Origin: an uncultured Alphaproteobacteria bacterium
Lineage (GTDB): Bacteria > Pseudomonadota > Alphaproteobacteria > Caulobacterales > Aquidulcibacteraceae
Direction: 5' to 3'
NCBI GenBank assembly: GCA_937967725.1
Contig: CALBSY010000144.1
Span: 1-16,484 of the forward strand
Length of the DNA stretch: 16,484 nucleotides
Under the pieces are notes generated by a model. The model did not search any database and had not been told where the DNA came from. It was given only the letters and a program-made list of their open reading frames with translations. Positions 6,563-14,788 of this stretch are shown here, in pieces; the first letter of the stretch is position 1; each line of letters starts with the position of its first letter. The position numbers and the translations under genes were made by a program.

Positions 6563-6635
6563 GGGGCTCTCCAGGGACGAGGTCCGACGCTAGCGTGAAT
6601 GCGGCCAATACGGAACGTCCTAATTTCAGGGATTG

Positions 6636-6759
6636 CTATCGGTTCGTCGACGAATCGGCGTCGCCCGGCGTGCGCTCCAATGCATCGCGGCATAGCGCCT
6701 TGGCTTCGTCCCAGCTTCCGGCGTTAAAGGCGCATCGCCTGTTCGAGTGTATCTGTCAC
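6636..6759 (-). pseudogene. Frameshifted fragment encoding a TPR-like peptide
   Basis: Reading the minus strand from a GTG at 6759, the frame gives (M)TDTLEQAMRL and stops at TAA. The next frame continues at once with NAGSWDEAKALCRDALERTP and GDADSSTNR, ending at TAG (6638-6636). Joined, this is a normal N-terminal tetratricopeptide repeat with W, A and P in register. A +1 shift at CTT-TAA-C (6729-6723) would restore it. The piece is about 40 codons, too short for a working TPR protein, begins 20 nt after the acs stop and has no ribosome site. A decayed remnant is the simplest explanation. The site does, however, have the CUU-stop-C form of the RF2 programmed frameshift. Confidence 0.4.
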
Positions 6760-6779
6760 GGACGCGCCGTTTCGTTCGG

Positions 6780-8720
<1,941 letters not shown>

Positions 8721-8784
8721 GGGCGCTCCCTTTTCCGGCCCATTTTGAGGAACGCGGCGAGCGCTTCAAGGGCTTGCGCCCAAA

Positions 8785-10605
8785 CTAAAGCCCGTAGGTC
8801 CAGACTAACAGCGCCGAGAGCGTGGCGATCATCAGCAGCACGAGCGGGAGACCGGCGCGGACATAATCGCGGAAATGGTAGCCGCCGGCGCTCATGATCA
8901 GGATGTTGGTTTGATAGGCCACCGGCGTGGCGAAGCAGAGGTTGCAGCCGAACAGGACCGCCAGCACCAACGGCTCCGCAGGTACGCCAACCTGTTGCGC
9001 CAGACTAAAGGCGATCGGCGTCCCCACCGCCGCAGCGGCGGTGTTGGAGGAAAAATTGGTCAGCAGCGCCGCGAACGCCATCATCGCGGCGATGATGCCG
9101 GCGGCGGGGAAGACCTGCAGTGCGAACGCGAAGACGCCGCCTAGCCATTCCGCCGCCCCGGTCTCCAGCAGCGTCCGGCCAAGCGCGATGCTGGCGGCGA
9201 CCAGCACGATCACTTCGCCGCTGAGCGCGCGGCCGAGGCGCTCGAAACGCACGCAGCCGGTGGCGAGCATCGCGATCGCGCCGGCCAGCGAAGAAATGGC
9301 GATCGGTACGATGTGCAGCGCCGCGGCCGCCACTGCTGCTGCAAAGATCGCTATCGCCAGCGGCGCCTTGGCGGTGCGCGGCATTTCCGCAGCCCCTTCA
9401 AGCACCATGGCGCCTTCAGCGACCTGCAGCTTGTTCAGCGCTTCGCTCGGACCCTGAACCAACAGCACGTCGCCCATCTTCATGCGTTCATCGCGCAGCA
9501 GGCTGTAGCTGTAATAAAGTGTGGCATCGGGCCGATTGAAGCCGACTACGGCGACGCCGTAGCGATCGGCGATCTGCGCGGACCGGATCGACTGGTCGAT
9601 CAGCGCAGAATCGGCGCCAATCGCCAGTTCGGCCACGATGATGTCCTTCCCGGGCAACCAGCTCGTGTGACGCAGTTCTTCAAGGACCGTCGGCAACGCA
9701 AGCGGCGCCTTCAGTGTAGCGCTGGCTTCACGCAAGTGTTCGGCATCGCCTTCAATGCGGACGATGTCGCCCTCCCGCAGCGGACGGTCGCTGGTCAGCG
9801 GCGCACCGGTGGCGCTCGCGATGCTGACCAGGCGCAGGTGGTGGTTGGCCAGCTTGCGTTCCAAGCCCTCGCGCGTCAGCGCCTCAGGTGGCGTGGCGTC
9901 GGTGAGGTGGATCGCGGCTTGATACTGGCGCGCGCCTTCCGCGCCCGCGCCGGCATGCGCGGGCAACAGACGCGGCATCACCAGCCACAAATACGGCAAT
10001 GCGACCAAACCAGCGGTCAACGCGATACCGGCAAAGTCGAAGATGCCGAACGGATCCATGCCCAAATCCTCAGCGATCGACACCACCAGCAGGTTGGTCG
10101 AGGTGCCGATCGTGGTGGCCATGCCGCCGATCAGGATGGCGCAATTAACCGGCATCAGAGTCTTGGACGGCGATGCCCCGATGCGCGCGGCAAGGTTCAA
10201 CAAGAGCGGCAGCAGCAATACGAGCACCGGCGTATCGTTGATGATCATGCTCATGGCGGCGGCGATCATCAGCGTCACCAGCAATCCAAGCAGCCGGCTG
10301 AACCGCCACAACCGCGTCAGCAACCGCGCCGCCGGTTCAAGCGCGCCGGTTACGACCAGGCCACGTCCGAGAATCATCAGACAACAGATTGCGATCAGAG
10401 CGGGGTGACCAAAGCCGCCGAACGCGATCTCGATGCCCGAACGCGCGCCCTCACGTTCAACGGGAAAGAAATACAGCAGCAGCGCCAGCACCGCGATCAG
10501 CAGCAGCGACACGACTTCGATGCGGATCGTGCCCCGCGCGAACAGCCAGAACGTGCCCCCAGCGATGAGCATGGCGCCGATGGCGTGAGGGCTGGGAAAG
10601 TCCAT
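8785..10605 (-). CDS. SLC13/DASS-type anion transporter with two TrkA-C domains
   Basis: This 606-aa inner-membrane permease has an N-terminal membrane half (about residues 7-210) with the SLC13 signature NDTPVLVLLLP and TTIGTSTNLLV (164-174). Two RCK_C/TrkA-C-like cytoplasmic domains follow (about 240-300, RLVSIASATGAPLTSDRPL and GDIVRIEGDAE; and about 322-395, GVAVVGFNRPD and GDVLLVQGPSE). The C-terminal half (about 413-606) carries the second repeat SSNTAAAAVGTP (519-530) and PVAYQTN (561-567). The family imports dicarboxylates, citrate, sulfate or similar anions, usually with sodium; RCK_C insertions are common in the bacterial SLC13-permease subgroup, some linked to sulfate or sulfur compounds. 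The substrate cannot be read from sequence. AAGGAG lies 6-7 nt before the ATG. It sits upstream of acs and is divergent from ald. Confidence 0.9.
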   Translation of the reverse strand: MDFPSPHAIGAMLIAGGTFWLFARGTIRIEVVSLLLIAVLALLLYFFPVEREGARSGIEIAFGGFGHPALIAICCLMILGRGLVVTGALEPAARLLTRLWRFSRLLGLLVTLMIAAAMSMIINDTPVLVLLLPLLLNLAARIGASPSKTLMPVNCAILIGGMATTIGTSTNLLVVSIAEDLGMDPFGIFDFAGIALTAGLVALPYLWLVMPRLLPAHAGAGAEGARQYQAAIHLTDATPPEALTREGLERKLANHHLRLVSIASATGAPLTSDRPLREGDIVRIEGDAEHLREASATLKAPLALPTVLEELRHTSWLPGKDIIVAELAIGADSALIDQSIRSAQIADRYGVAVVGFNRPDATLYYSYSLLRDERMKMGDVLLVQGPSEALNKLQVAEGAMVLEGAAEMPRTAKAPLAIAIFAAAVAAAALHIVPIAISSLAGAIAMLATGCVRFERLGRALSGEVIVLVAASIALGRTLLETGAAEWLGGVFAFALQVFPAAGIIAAMMAFAALLTNFSSNTAAAAVGTPIAFSLAQQVGVPAEPLVLAVLFGCNLCFATPVAYQTNILIMSAGGYHFRDYVRAGLPLVLLMIATLSALLVWTYGL

Positions 10606-10639
10606 TGGCGCTCCTTGGCGTCAGCGAACTAGGGCATGA

Positions 10640-10658
10640 TTTGGCGCATCTTGCCAAA
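10640..10658. promoter_or_regulatory. Inverted repeat TTTGGC-N7-GCCAAA, candidate operator
   Basis: A perfect 6-bp inverted repeat with 7-nt spacing lies in the 176-bp divergent region between the SLC13-type gene (start 10605) and ald (start 10782). The 19-bp span suits a dimeric regulator. It is only 35 bp from the transporter start and 124 bp from ald, so it would act more directly on the transporter. No flanking regulator gene is present. Confidence 0.35.
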
Positions 10659-10781
10659 CCGGTTGATGTATTCTTGCGCCATGGCCGGCGAGGGCGGCGC
10701 TGGATTTGTCGCTGCACGCTTCCCTCGCGGCGTGAAAGCGGTCTAAAGCTGCCGCCAAGTCACCTGGGGAGGCCGCTGGCC

Positions 10782-11894
10782 ATGCGCGTCGGATGTCCGA
10801 AGGAAATCAAGGTCCATGAATATCGGGTCGGATTGACGCCGGAGAGCGCCGCGGAACTCGTGCGCGCGGGCCATGACGTGCTGCTGGAGACAAAGGCGGG
10901 CGAGGGCATCGGCGCGCCGGACCGGGTCTATGAGAAAGTCGGCGTGAAGATCCTGGCGAACGCGGACGCCGTGTTCGAAGAAGCCGACATGATCGTGAAG
11001 GTGAAGGAGCCCCAGGCGGTCGAGATCGCCCGGCTCAAGCCGAAGCACACGCTGTTCACCTATTTGCACCTGGCGCCCGATCCGGAGCAGGCCGAGGGAC
11101 TGATGAAGTCCGGCGCCACCTGCATCGCCTACGAGACGGTGACCGACAATGACGGCCGCTTGCCGCTGCTGAAGCCGATGAGCGAGGTGGCGGGGCGGAT
11201 GTCGATCCAAGTCGGCGCGTACTTTTTGGAGAAGGCGCACGGCGGACGCGGCGTGCTGATGGGCGGCGTGCCCGGCGTGCGGCCGGCGGACGTCGTGATT
11301 CTTGGCGCGGGCGTCGCCGGCTACAACGCAGCGCAAATCGCCGTCGGCATGCGCGCGCGCGTGACGGTGTTCGACAAAAATCCTGGCCGGTTGGAGGAGC
11401 TCGACCGCGAATTCAACGGCCGGCTCGAAACCGTGTACTCGACCAAAGCGGCGGTCGAAGAAGCGATCAAAGAGGCCGATGTCGTGGTTGGCGCCGTGCT
11501 GGTGGCCGGCGCGGCGGCGCCGAAGCTGATCACGCGGCCGATGCTGAAGACGATGCGGCCGGGCGCGGTTCTGGTCGACATTTCGATCGATCAGGGCGGC
11601 TGCTTTGAGACCTCGAAGCCGACTACGCATGACGAACCGGTGTTCAACATCGACGGCATCATCCACTATTGCGTCGCCAACATGCCCGGCGCCGTCTCGC
11701 GCACGTCAGCTTTCGCACTCAACAACGCGACGTTGCCGTTCACGCTGGCGCTGGCCAACAAAGGCTACAAGAAAGCGCTGCAAGACGATCCGCACCTAGC
11801 CAACGGACTCAATGTCTATGAAGGCGCGAGCGCGCACGAAGCCGTGGCGAAGGACTTAGGCAAGCCCTACAAGCGGCCGAACTGGCTGGGGTAA
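10782..11894 (+). CDS. ald: Alanine dehydrogenase
   Basis: The ATG at 10782 is preceded by GGGGAGG (10766-10772) with a 9-nt gap and gives a 370-aa protein, the usual length for Ald; the frame open upstream to 10605 is not coding. Ald is a cytoplasmic NAD-dependent enzyme interconverting L-alanine with pyruvate and ammonium. The protein starts MRVGCPKEIKVHEYRVGLTP as in the family. Catalytic Lys74 (VKVKEP) and His95 (TYLHLAPD) are present, as are the Rossmann motif GAGVAG (175-180) and Asp269 in VDISIDQGG. The tail PVFNIDGIIHYCVANMPGAV is also typical. It is convergent with the lipoprotein gene, with only 17 bp between stops. Confidence 0.97.
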   Translation: MRVGCPKEIKVHEYRVGLTPESAAELVRAGHDVLLETKAGEGIGAPDRVYEKVGVKILANADAVFEEADMIVKVKEPQAVEIARLKPKHTLFTYLHLAPDPEQAEGLMKSGATCIAYETVTDNDGRLPLLKPMSEVAGRMSIQVGAYFLEKAHGGRGVLMGGVPGVRPADVVILGAGVAGYNAAQIAVGMRARVTVFDKNPGRLEELDREFNGRLETVYSTKAAVEEAIKEADVVVGAVLVAGAAAPKLITRPMLKTMRPGAVLVDISIDQGGCFETSKPTTHDEPVFNIDGIIHYCVANMPGAVSRTSAFALNNATLPFTLALANKGYKKALQDDPHLANGLNVYEGASAHEAVAKDLGKPYKRPNWLG

Positions 11895-11911
11895 GAAAAG
11901 TGGCGGCGGCG

Positions 11912-12433
11912 CTATTGTGCAGGCGTGACGCTGATGGCGTCCGGCGGGGCGCCGTGTTCGCCTAGTGTCCAGGTGACGATGACGTTCCGCGTACGGCTGC
12001 CGATCATGCCGTCGCTGTTCATCGTGCTTTCTTGGAGTTCAAGGTCAACGCGGCCGGGAAAATCGTTGAGCACGCGATAGTCGAGGAAATCGCCCAACCG
12101 AAACTCGCGCCAGCCTTCGGCTGGGCCGCCAAAGAAGGCGAGGTAGGTGTAGAGGCCGTTCATGGCCGGATCGCCCCCAGCAGTGCCGAAGAGCTTGGAG
12201 CCGCCGCCGTCTTGGTTTTGGAGATAGTCGACCCGCACAACTGACGCGGCCCACTCTAAGTTGTCGGTGTCTGCTTCTGGCGCGATCTGCGTCGGCCCCC
12301 CTGACGCCGTCAAAGGCGCTCGCGACGACCCAGCTGAACTCTCTTGTGCCGCCGTGTTAGCGGCGGGCGTACAGGCCCCAGCGAGCAACGTTGCGGCCGC
12401 CACGATGCGAACAAGAGTGTAGCGCGTCATCAT
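11912..12433 (-). CDS. Putative lipoprotein of unknown function, 173 aa
   Basis: I chose the first ATG of an ATGATG pair at 12433 because GGGAG (12445-12441) lies 7 nt upstream; the open frame that continues to 12862 overlaps the better-supported gene on the other strand. The N-terminus MMTRYTLVRIVAAATLLAGAC looks like a lipoprotein signal with Cys21, although the box is slightly atypical (AGAC). A disordered Ser/Ala/Gly linker runs to about residue 55. The mature domain (LEWAASVVRVDYLQNQDGGG, YTYLAFFGGPAEGWREFRLG, RVDLELQESTMNSDG, RNVIVTWTLG) looks beta-rich and ends in ISVTPAQ. No family is recognised. It is divergent from the MmcQ/YjbR gene across 100 bp and converges on ald. Confidence 0.68.
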   Translation of the reverse strand: MMTRYTLVRIVAAATLLAGACTPAANTAAQESSAGSSRAPLTASGGPTQIAPEADTDNLEWAASVVRVDYLQNQDGGGSKLFGTAGGDPAMNGLYTYLAFFGGPAEGWREFRLGDFLDYRVLNDFPGRVDLELQESTMNSDGMIGSRTRNVIVTWTLGEHGAPPDAISVTPAQ

Positions 12434-12533
12434 GCTTGGTCTCCCGCGCACACTCTCGTCGTTGAACCCGGCGCCCGCAAGGAAGATTCGTGGCGGCTGG
12501 CCGCGCATGCGCCTTCGGCGCATAGTTGGAGCC

Positions 12534-12878
12534 ATGCCGGTCACAAGAGCCCAAGTAGGGAAGGTCGCGCTCTCGTTCGAGAGTGCGTCTGAAGTAACGC
12601 ACGTGGACCGCCCGGCGTTTCGCACGCCGCGCAAGATTTTCGCGACGCTGCCGCCGAACGAGCAAGCGGTGAATCTGATGTTCGATCGCCCGACCCAGGA
12701 GTTTTTCTGCGAGCAGGCGCCCGGCGTGATCGAGCCGCTGCCTGGCGGCTGGGGCCGAATGGGCATGGCGCGCTGCGATCTGAGAGCAGCGGATGCCTCG
12801 CTGGTGCACTCAGCGCTCAAGGCGGCGCATGCGCTTGCAAACGCGCCGCGGCCGAAGCGCACGAGGCGAAAGGCCTAG
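12534..12878 (+). CDS. MmcQ/YjbR family protein
   Basis: From the ATG at 12534 the product is 114 aa, the normal size for this family; GGAG at 12528-12531 is closer to the start than usual, and an in-frame ATG at 12507 is an alternative. The fold pattern is clear: a first helix with VALSFESASEVTHVDRPAFR (HxxRPAFR is the family hallmark), a beta-strand KIFATLPPNEQAVNLMFD, then QEFFCEQAPGVIEPLPGGWGRMGMARCDL with the conserved GWGRxGxxR motif, and a last helix SALKAAHALANAP with a basic tail. Members adopt a CyaY-like fold and are often described as DNA-binding or double-wing proteins, but the cellular role is poorly known. It is divergent from the lipoprotein gene. Confidence 0.85.
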   Translation: MPVTRAQVGKVALSFESASEVTHVDRPAFRTPRKIFATLPPNEQAVNLMFDRPTQEFFCEQAPGVIEPLPGGWGRMGMARCDLRAADASLVHSALKAAHALANAPRPKRTRRKA

Positions 12879-13103
12879 TGAGCTAGGCTTCAAGGCGTAT
12901 CCTGTCGGTGCGATGGCGGAGATGTGCGAGCGCGCGCGGATTCCGCCACGTTGCAACCAAGATTCGCGCGCGGGGCGGCAAGCCGATCACGTTTTCGTAG
13001 ATTTGCGTCCGGCGCGGACCTGGTGTGCATCTCAAGGGTTAGCGCCGCTGAAAGGTTTTGTTCAGCATTAATGCACTAAGGTGAAGGCTCGGAGACGGAA
13101 GAG
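12879..13103. other. Intergenic stretch, no supported gene
   Basis: These 225 bp separate the MmcQ/YjbR gene from the zinc-ribbon gene. The stretch contains GCTAGGCTTC at 12882-12891 (the same 10-mer as at 262-271) and an inverted repeat TGGCGGA/TCCGCCA with about a 20-nt loop near 12914-12950. A 52-codon ATG frame (12913-13071) has neutral codon use, no ribosome site and no recognisable protein. Promoters for the zinc-ribbon gene presumably lie here. Confidence 0.4.
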
Positions 13104-13286
13104 ATGCTCGAGAAGAAAATCGGCGAGCCGTGCCCGACCTGCGAAACGCCGCTGCAACGCCGGCGCTCAACGTTTCGCACTATCGTCGGCGACGTCGCCT
13201 ACTGCGCCCGCTGCTGCTCGTCGTTCGAACTCGCGAGCGAAGACGACAAGGCCGTAGCTATGGGCCCGGAATTCGCGCCGATCTAA
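13104..13286 (+). CDS. Small zinc-ribbon protein, 60 aa
   Basis: The ATG at 13104 follows GGAG at 13091-13094. The product has two zinc-knuckle pairs, CPTC (10-13) and CARCC (34-38), separated by 20 residues that include a basic beta-hairpin (QRRRSTFRTIVGDVAY). This is the layout of a single rubredoxin-like or zinc-ribbon fold binding one Zn(II). The tail (39-60) is acidic and non-polar. No DNA-binding or enzymatic partner domain is attached, so it may act as a stand-alone structural or regulatory protein; its function is unknown. It is followed 106 bp later by the CE15-like esterase on the same strand. Confidence 0.72.
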   Translation: MLEKKIGEPCPTCETPLQRRRSTFRTIVGDVAYCARCCSSFELASEDDKAVAMGPEFAPI

Positions 13287-13366
13287 CGGCGCCTCGATCA
13301 GCGTGCCGCGCGTGGCCCACCGGCCAGGCGGAACTCCCTCTCATCCAAACCATTGATCTGGCACAA

Positions 13367-13384
13367 CACGCGCTGACGCGCGTG
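13367..13384 (+). promoter_or_regulatory. Hairpin 8 nt before the CE15-like start codon
   Basis: CACGCGC (13367-13373) and GCGCGTG (13378-13384) pair perfectly around TGAC. It ends 8 nt before the ATG at 13393, where a ribosome site would be expected, and no good Shine-Dalgarno is visible. It may be a translation-limiting structure or a palindromic operator. Confidence 0.35.
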
Positions 13385-13392
13385 AGACCGCA

Positions 13393-14589
13393 ATGGCGCT
13401 GCTGAAACTCATGCATTGGGTGTTGCTGACATTGGCCGTCGTCGCCGTGCTCGTTTTGCTCGGTTGGGGCGCGCTAGCCGGTGCGTTTCGCAAGGTAACG
13501 TTGGAGTGCGCGCACGATCCGATGTGTTCGGACCACGCGCGCGCTGAGGTGCTAACGGCGCTGGACGCGCATGTGTACGGCCCGCCGCCCCCCATGATCG
13601 AGCCTCAGGTGCTGCGGCGCGAGAGCATTCCGCGCGAACGCGCTGGGGGCATTCCCGGGGTAGAACAATGGCTGGTCGATCTCGGCGCGGCGGGCCGCGT
13701 TCATATCGTTCTTGTCTTGCCCGAACCGGCGGCCGCGCCCGCGCCGCTGATCCAGATGCAGACGTTCTGCGGCAATCGCGCCGCGTTGCCCGGCCGTCCG
13801 GCAGCAATCGCCGAGCCGATGGGCTGGTATCCATGGATTTGCCGTGAGCCGCGCTTCGACCCGGCGCTGCGGGCGATTTTCGGCGCCCACATCGCCGTGC
13901 CGCCTTATGATCTCATCTCTGAACGCGGCTACGCGCTGGCGTTGGCGTACGGTGGCGACATCGCGCCCGACGATCCAAGATTCGCGCGGCGCATTATGGC
14001 CGCGTACGCGCCGCCAGAGACTGGGGCGCTTTCGGTATGGGCGTGGCTGCACAGCCGCATGCTGGACGTGCTGGCGCAAGACGAGCGCATCGATGCTTCG
14101 CGTGTCGCGCTGTGGGGTCAGTCGCGCCAGGGCAAGACAGCGCTGCTCGCGGGCGCACGTGACGAGCGCTTCGCGGCGGTGGTAGCGCTGCAATCGGGAC
14201 GCGGCGGCGACGCGCCGACGCGCCATAGGGCCGGTGAGTCGGTGGCGGCGATCGGCCTCCAGTTTCCCCATTGGTTCACCCCGCGCTTTCGCACATACGC
14301 GCGACAGGATCCGCCAATCGACCAGCAGGACATGCTGGCGCTTATTGCGCCGCGTCCGCTGCTGATCGGGCATGCTTGGCGCGACGGCTGGGCCGATCCG
14401 GCGGGCGCGCAAGCGGCGGTAAAAGCGGCGAGCGCCGCGTGGCGGCGTGCGGGCGCGCCTGCGCCGCAATTTTACATGCGCGATGGCCGCCACGGCATCG
14501 AGCGAACCCACTGGGAACGGACGCTCGATTTCCTCGACACACACATGGGCGTGCGTCAATCCTCATCCTCGCCGGTGTCGGCCGGGTAG
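13393..14589 (+). CDS. CE15-like (glucuronoyl esterase family) alpha/beta hydrolase, membrane-anchored
   Basis: This 398-aa protein has an N-terminal hydrophobic segment (about residues 8-32) acting as an anchor or signal, followed by a secreted alpha/beta-hydrolase domain. The match to carbohydrate esterase family 15 is strong in order and wording: GALSVWAWLHSRMLDVLAQD, RIDASRVALWGQSRQGKTAL (nucleophile Ser244 in GxSRxGK), SGRGG (268-272), GESVAAIGLQFPHWF, DQQDMLALIAPRPLL, WADPAG and RHGIERTHWERTLDFL (His367). CE15 enzymes cleave the ester between glucuronic acid of xylan and lignin alcohols. At the canonical acid position before SGxGG there is Gln267; Asp331 or Asp335 after the last core strand may take the acid role, as in bacterial non-canonical members. 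Four Cys (39, 45, 126, 150) could form disulfides. Its 3' end overlaps a minus-strand gene by 34 bp. Confidence 0.82.
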   Translation: MALLKLMHWVLLTLAVVAVLVLLGWGALAGAFRKVTLECAHDPMCSDHARAEVLTALDAHVYGPPPPMIEPQVLRRESIPRERAGGIPGVEQWLVDLGAAGRVHIVLVLPEPAAAPAPLIQMQTFCGNRAALPGRPAAIAEPMGWYPWICREPRFDPALRAIFGAHIAVPPYDLISERGYALALAYGGDIAPDDPRFARRIMAAYAPPETGALSVWAWLHSRMLDVLAQDERIDASRVALWGQSRQGKTALLAGARDERFAAVVALQSGRGGDAPTRHRAGESVAAIGLQFPHWFTPRFRTYARQDPPIDQQDMLALIAPRPLLIGHAWRDGWADPAGAQAAVKAASAAWRRAGAPAPQFYMRDGRHGIERTHWERTLDFLDTHMGVRQSSSSPVSAG

Positions 14590-14732
14590 TCGATGTGCTC
14601 GTCCGGCTTGCGGTCGGCGCTGCGCTCGTCAGCGTCCATGTCGGCGCGGGCGGGCCGGTCGAGCCCACGCGCCTCCTCCAGATCCTTATCGCGGCTGAAA
14701 CCCTCGCGCTCGCGGTTTTGTTCGCGTTCCAT
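14556..14732 (-). CDS. Small highly charged acidic protein, 58 aa
   Basis: Reading the minus strand from ATG (14732-14730), preceded by a strong AGGAGG, gives a 58-residue protein ending at TGA (14558-14556). It starts MEREQNRERE and continues RDKDLEEARGLDRPAR, DADERSADRKPDEH and IDYPADTGEDED. I count 22 acidic and 11 basic residues and no Cys or hydrophobic core, so it should be intrinsically disordered and cytoplasmic. The third codon positions are mostly G or C, as in real genes here. It begins 56 bp after the SSADH stop on the same strand and may be cotranscribed. Its last 34 bp overlap the end of the CE15-like gene on the other strand. Function unknown. Confidence 0.72.
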   Translation of the reverse strand: MEREQNREREGFSRDKDLEEARGLDRPARADMDADERSADRKPDEHIDYPADTGEDED

Positions 14733-14788
14733 GGCGATCCTCCTCGCTAGCGCAACGTGCGCGGGCGAGCAGAGTTTCGGCTCGCATG

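Noticed and set aside
9313..10632. 439-codon plus-strand frame across the SLC13-type gene
   Set aside because: Antisense shadow rich in Gln/Arg/His with no domain; the minus strand encodes a clear membrane transporter.
10743..11666. 307-codon minus-strand frame across ald
   Set aside because: Antisense shadow; ald has all catalytic residues on the plus strand.
12568..12586. CTCTCGTTCGAGAG near-palindrome
   Set aside because: Inside the MmcQ/YjbR coding region (codons for ALSFES); no reason to treat it as an operator.
12913..13071. 52-codon plus-strand frame between the MmcQ/YjbR and zinc-ribbon genes
   Set aside because: No ribosome site, weak codon bias and no recognisable sequence. It remains possible but unsupported.
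13552..14559. 335-codon minus-strand frame across the CE15-like gene
   Set aside because: Arg/His-rich antisense sequence without recognisable motifs.
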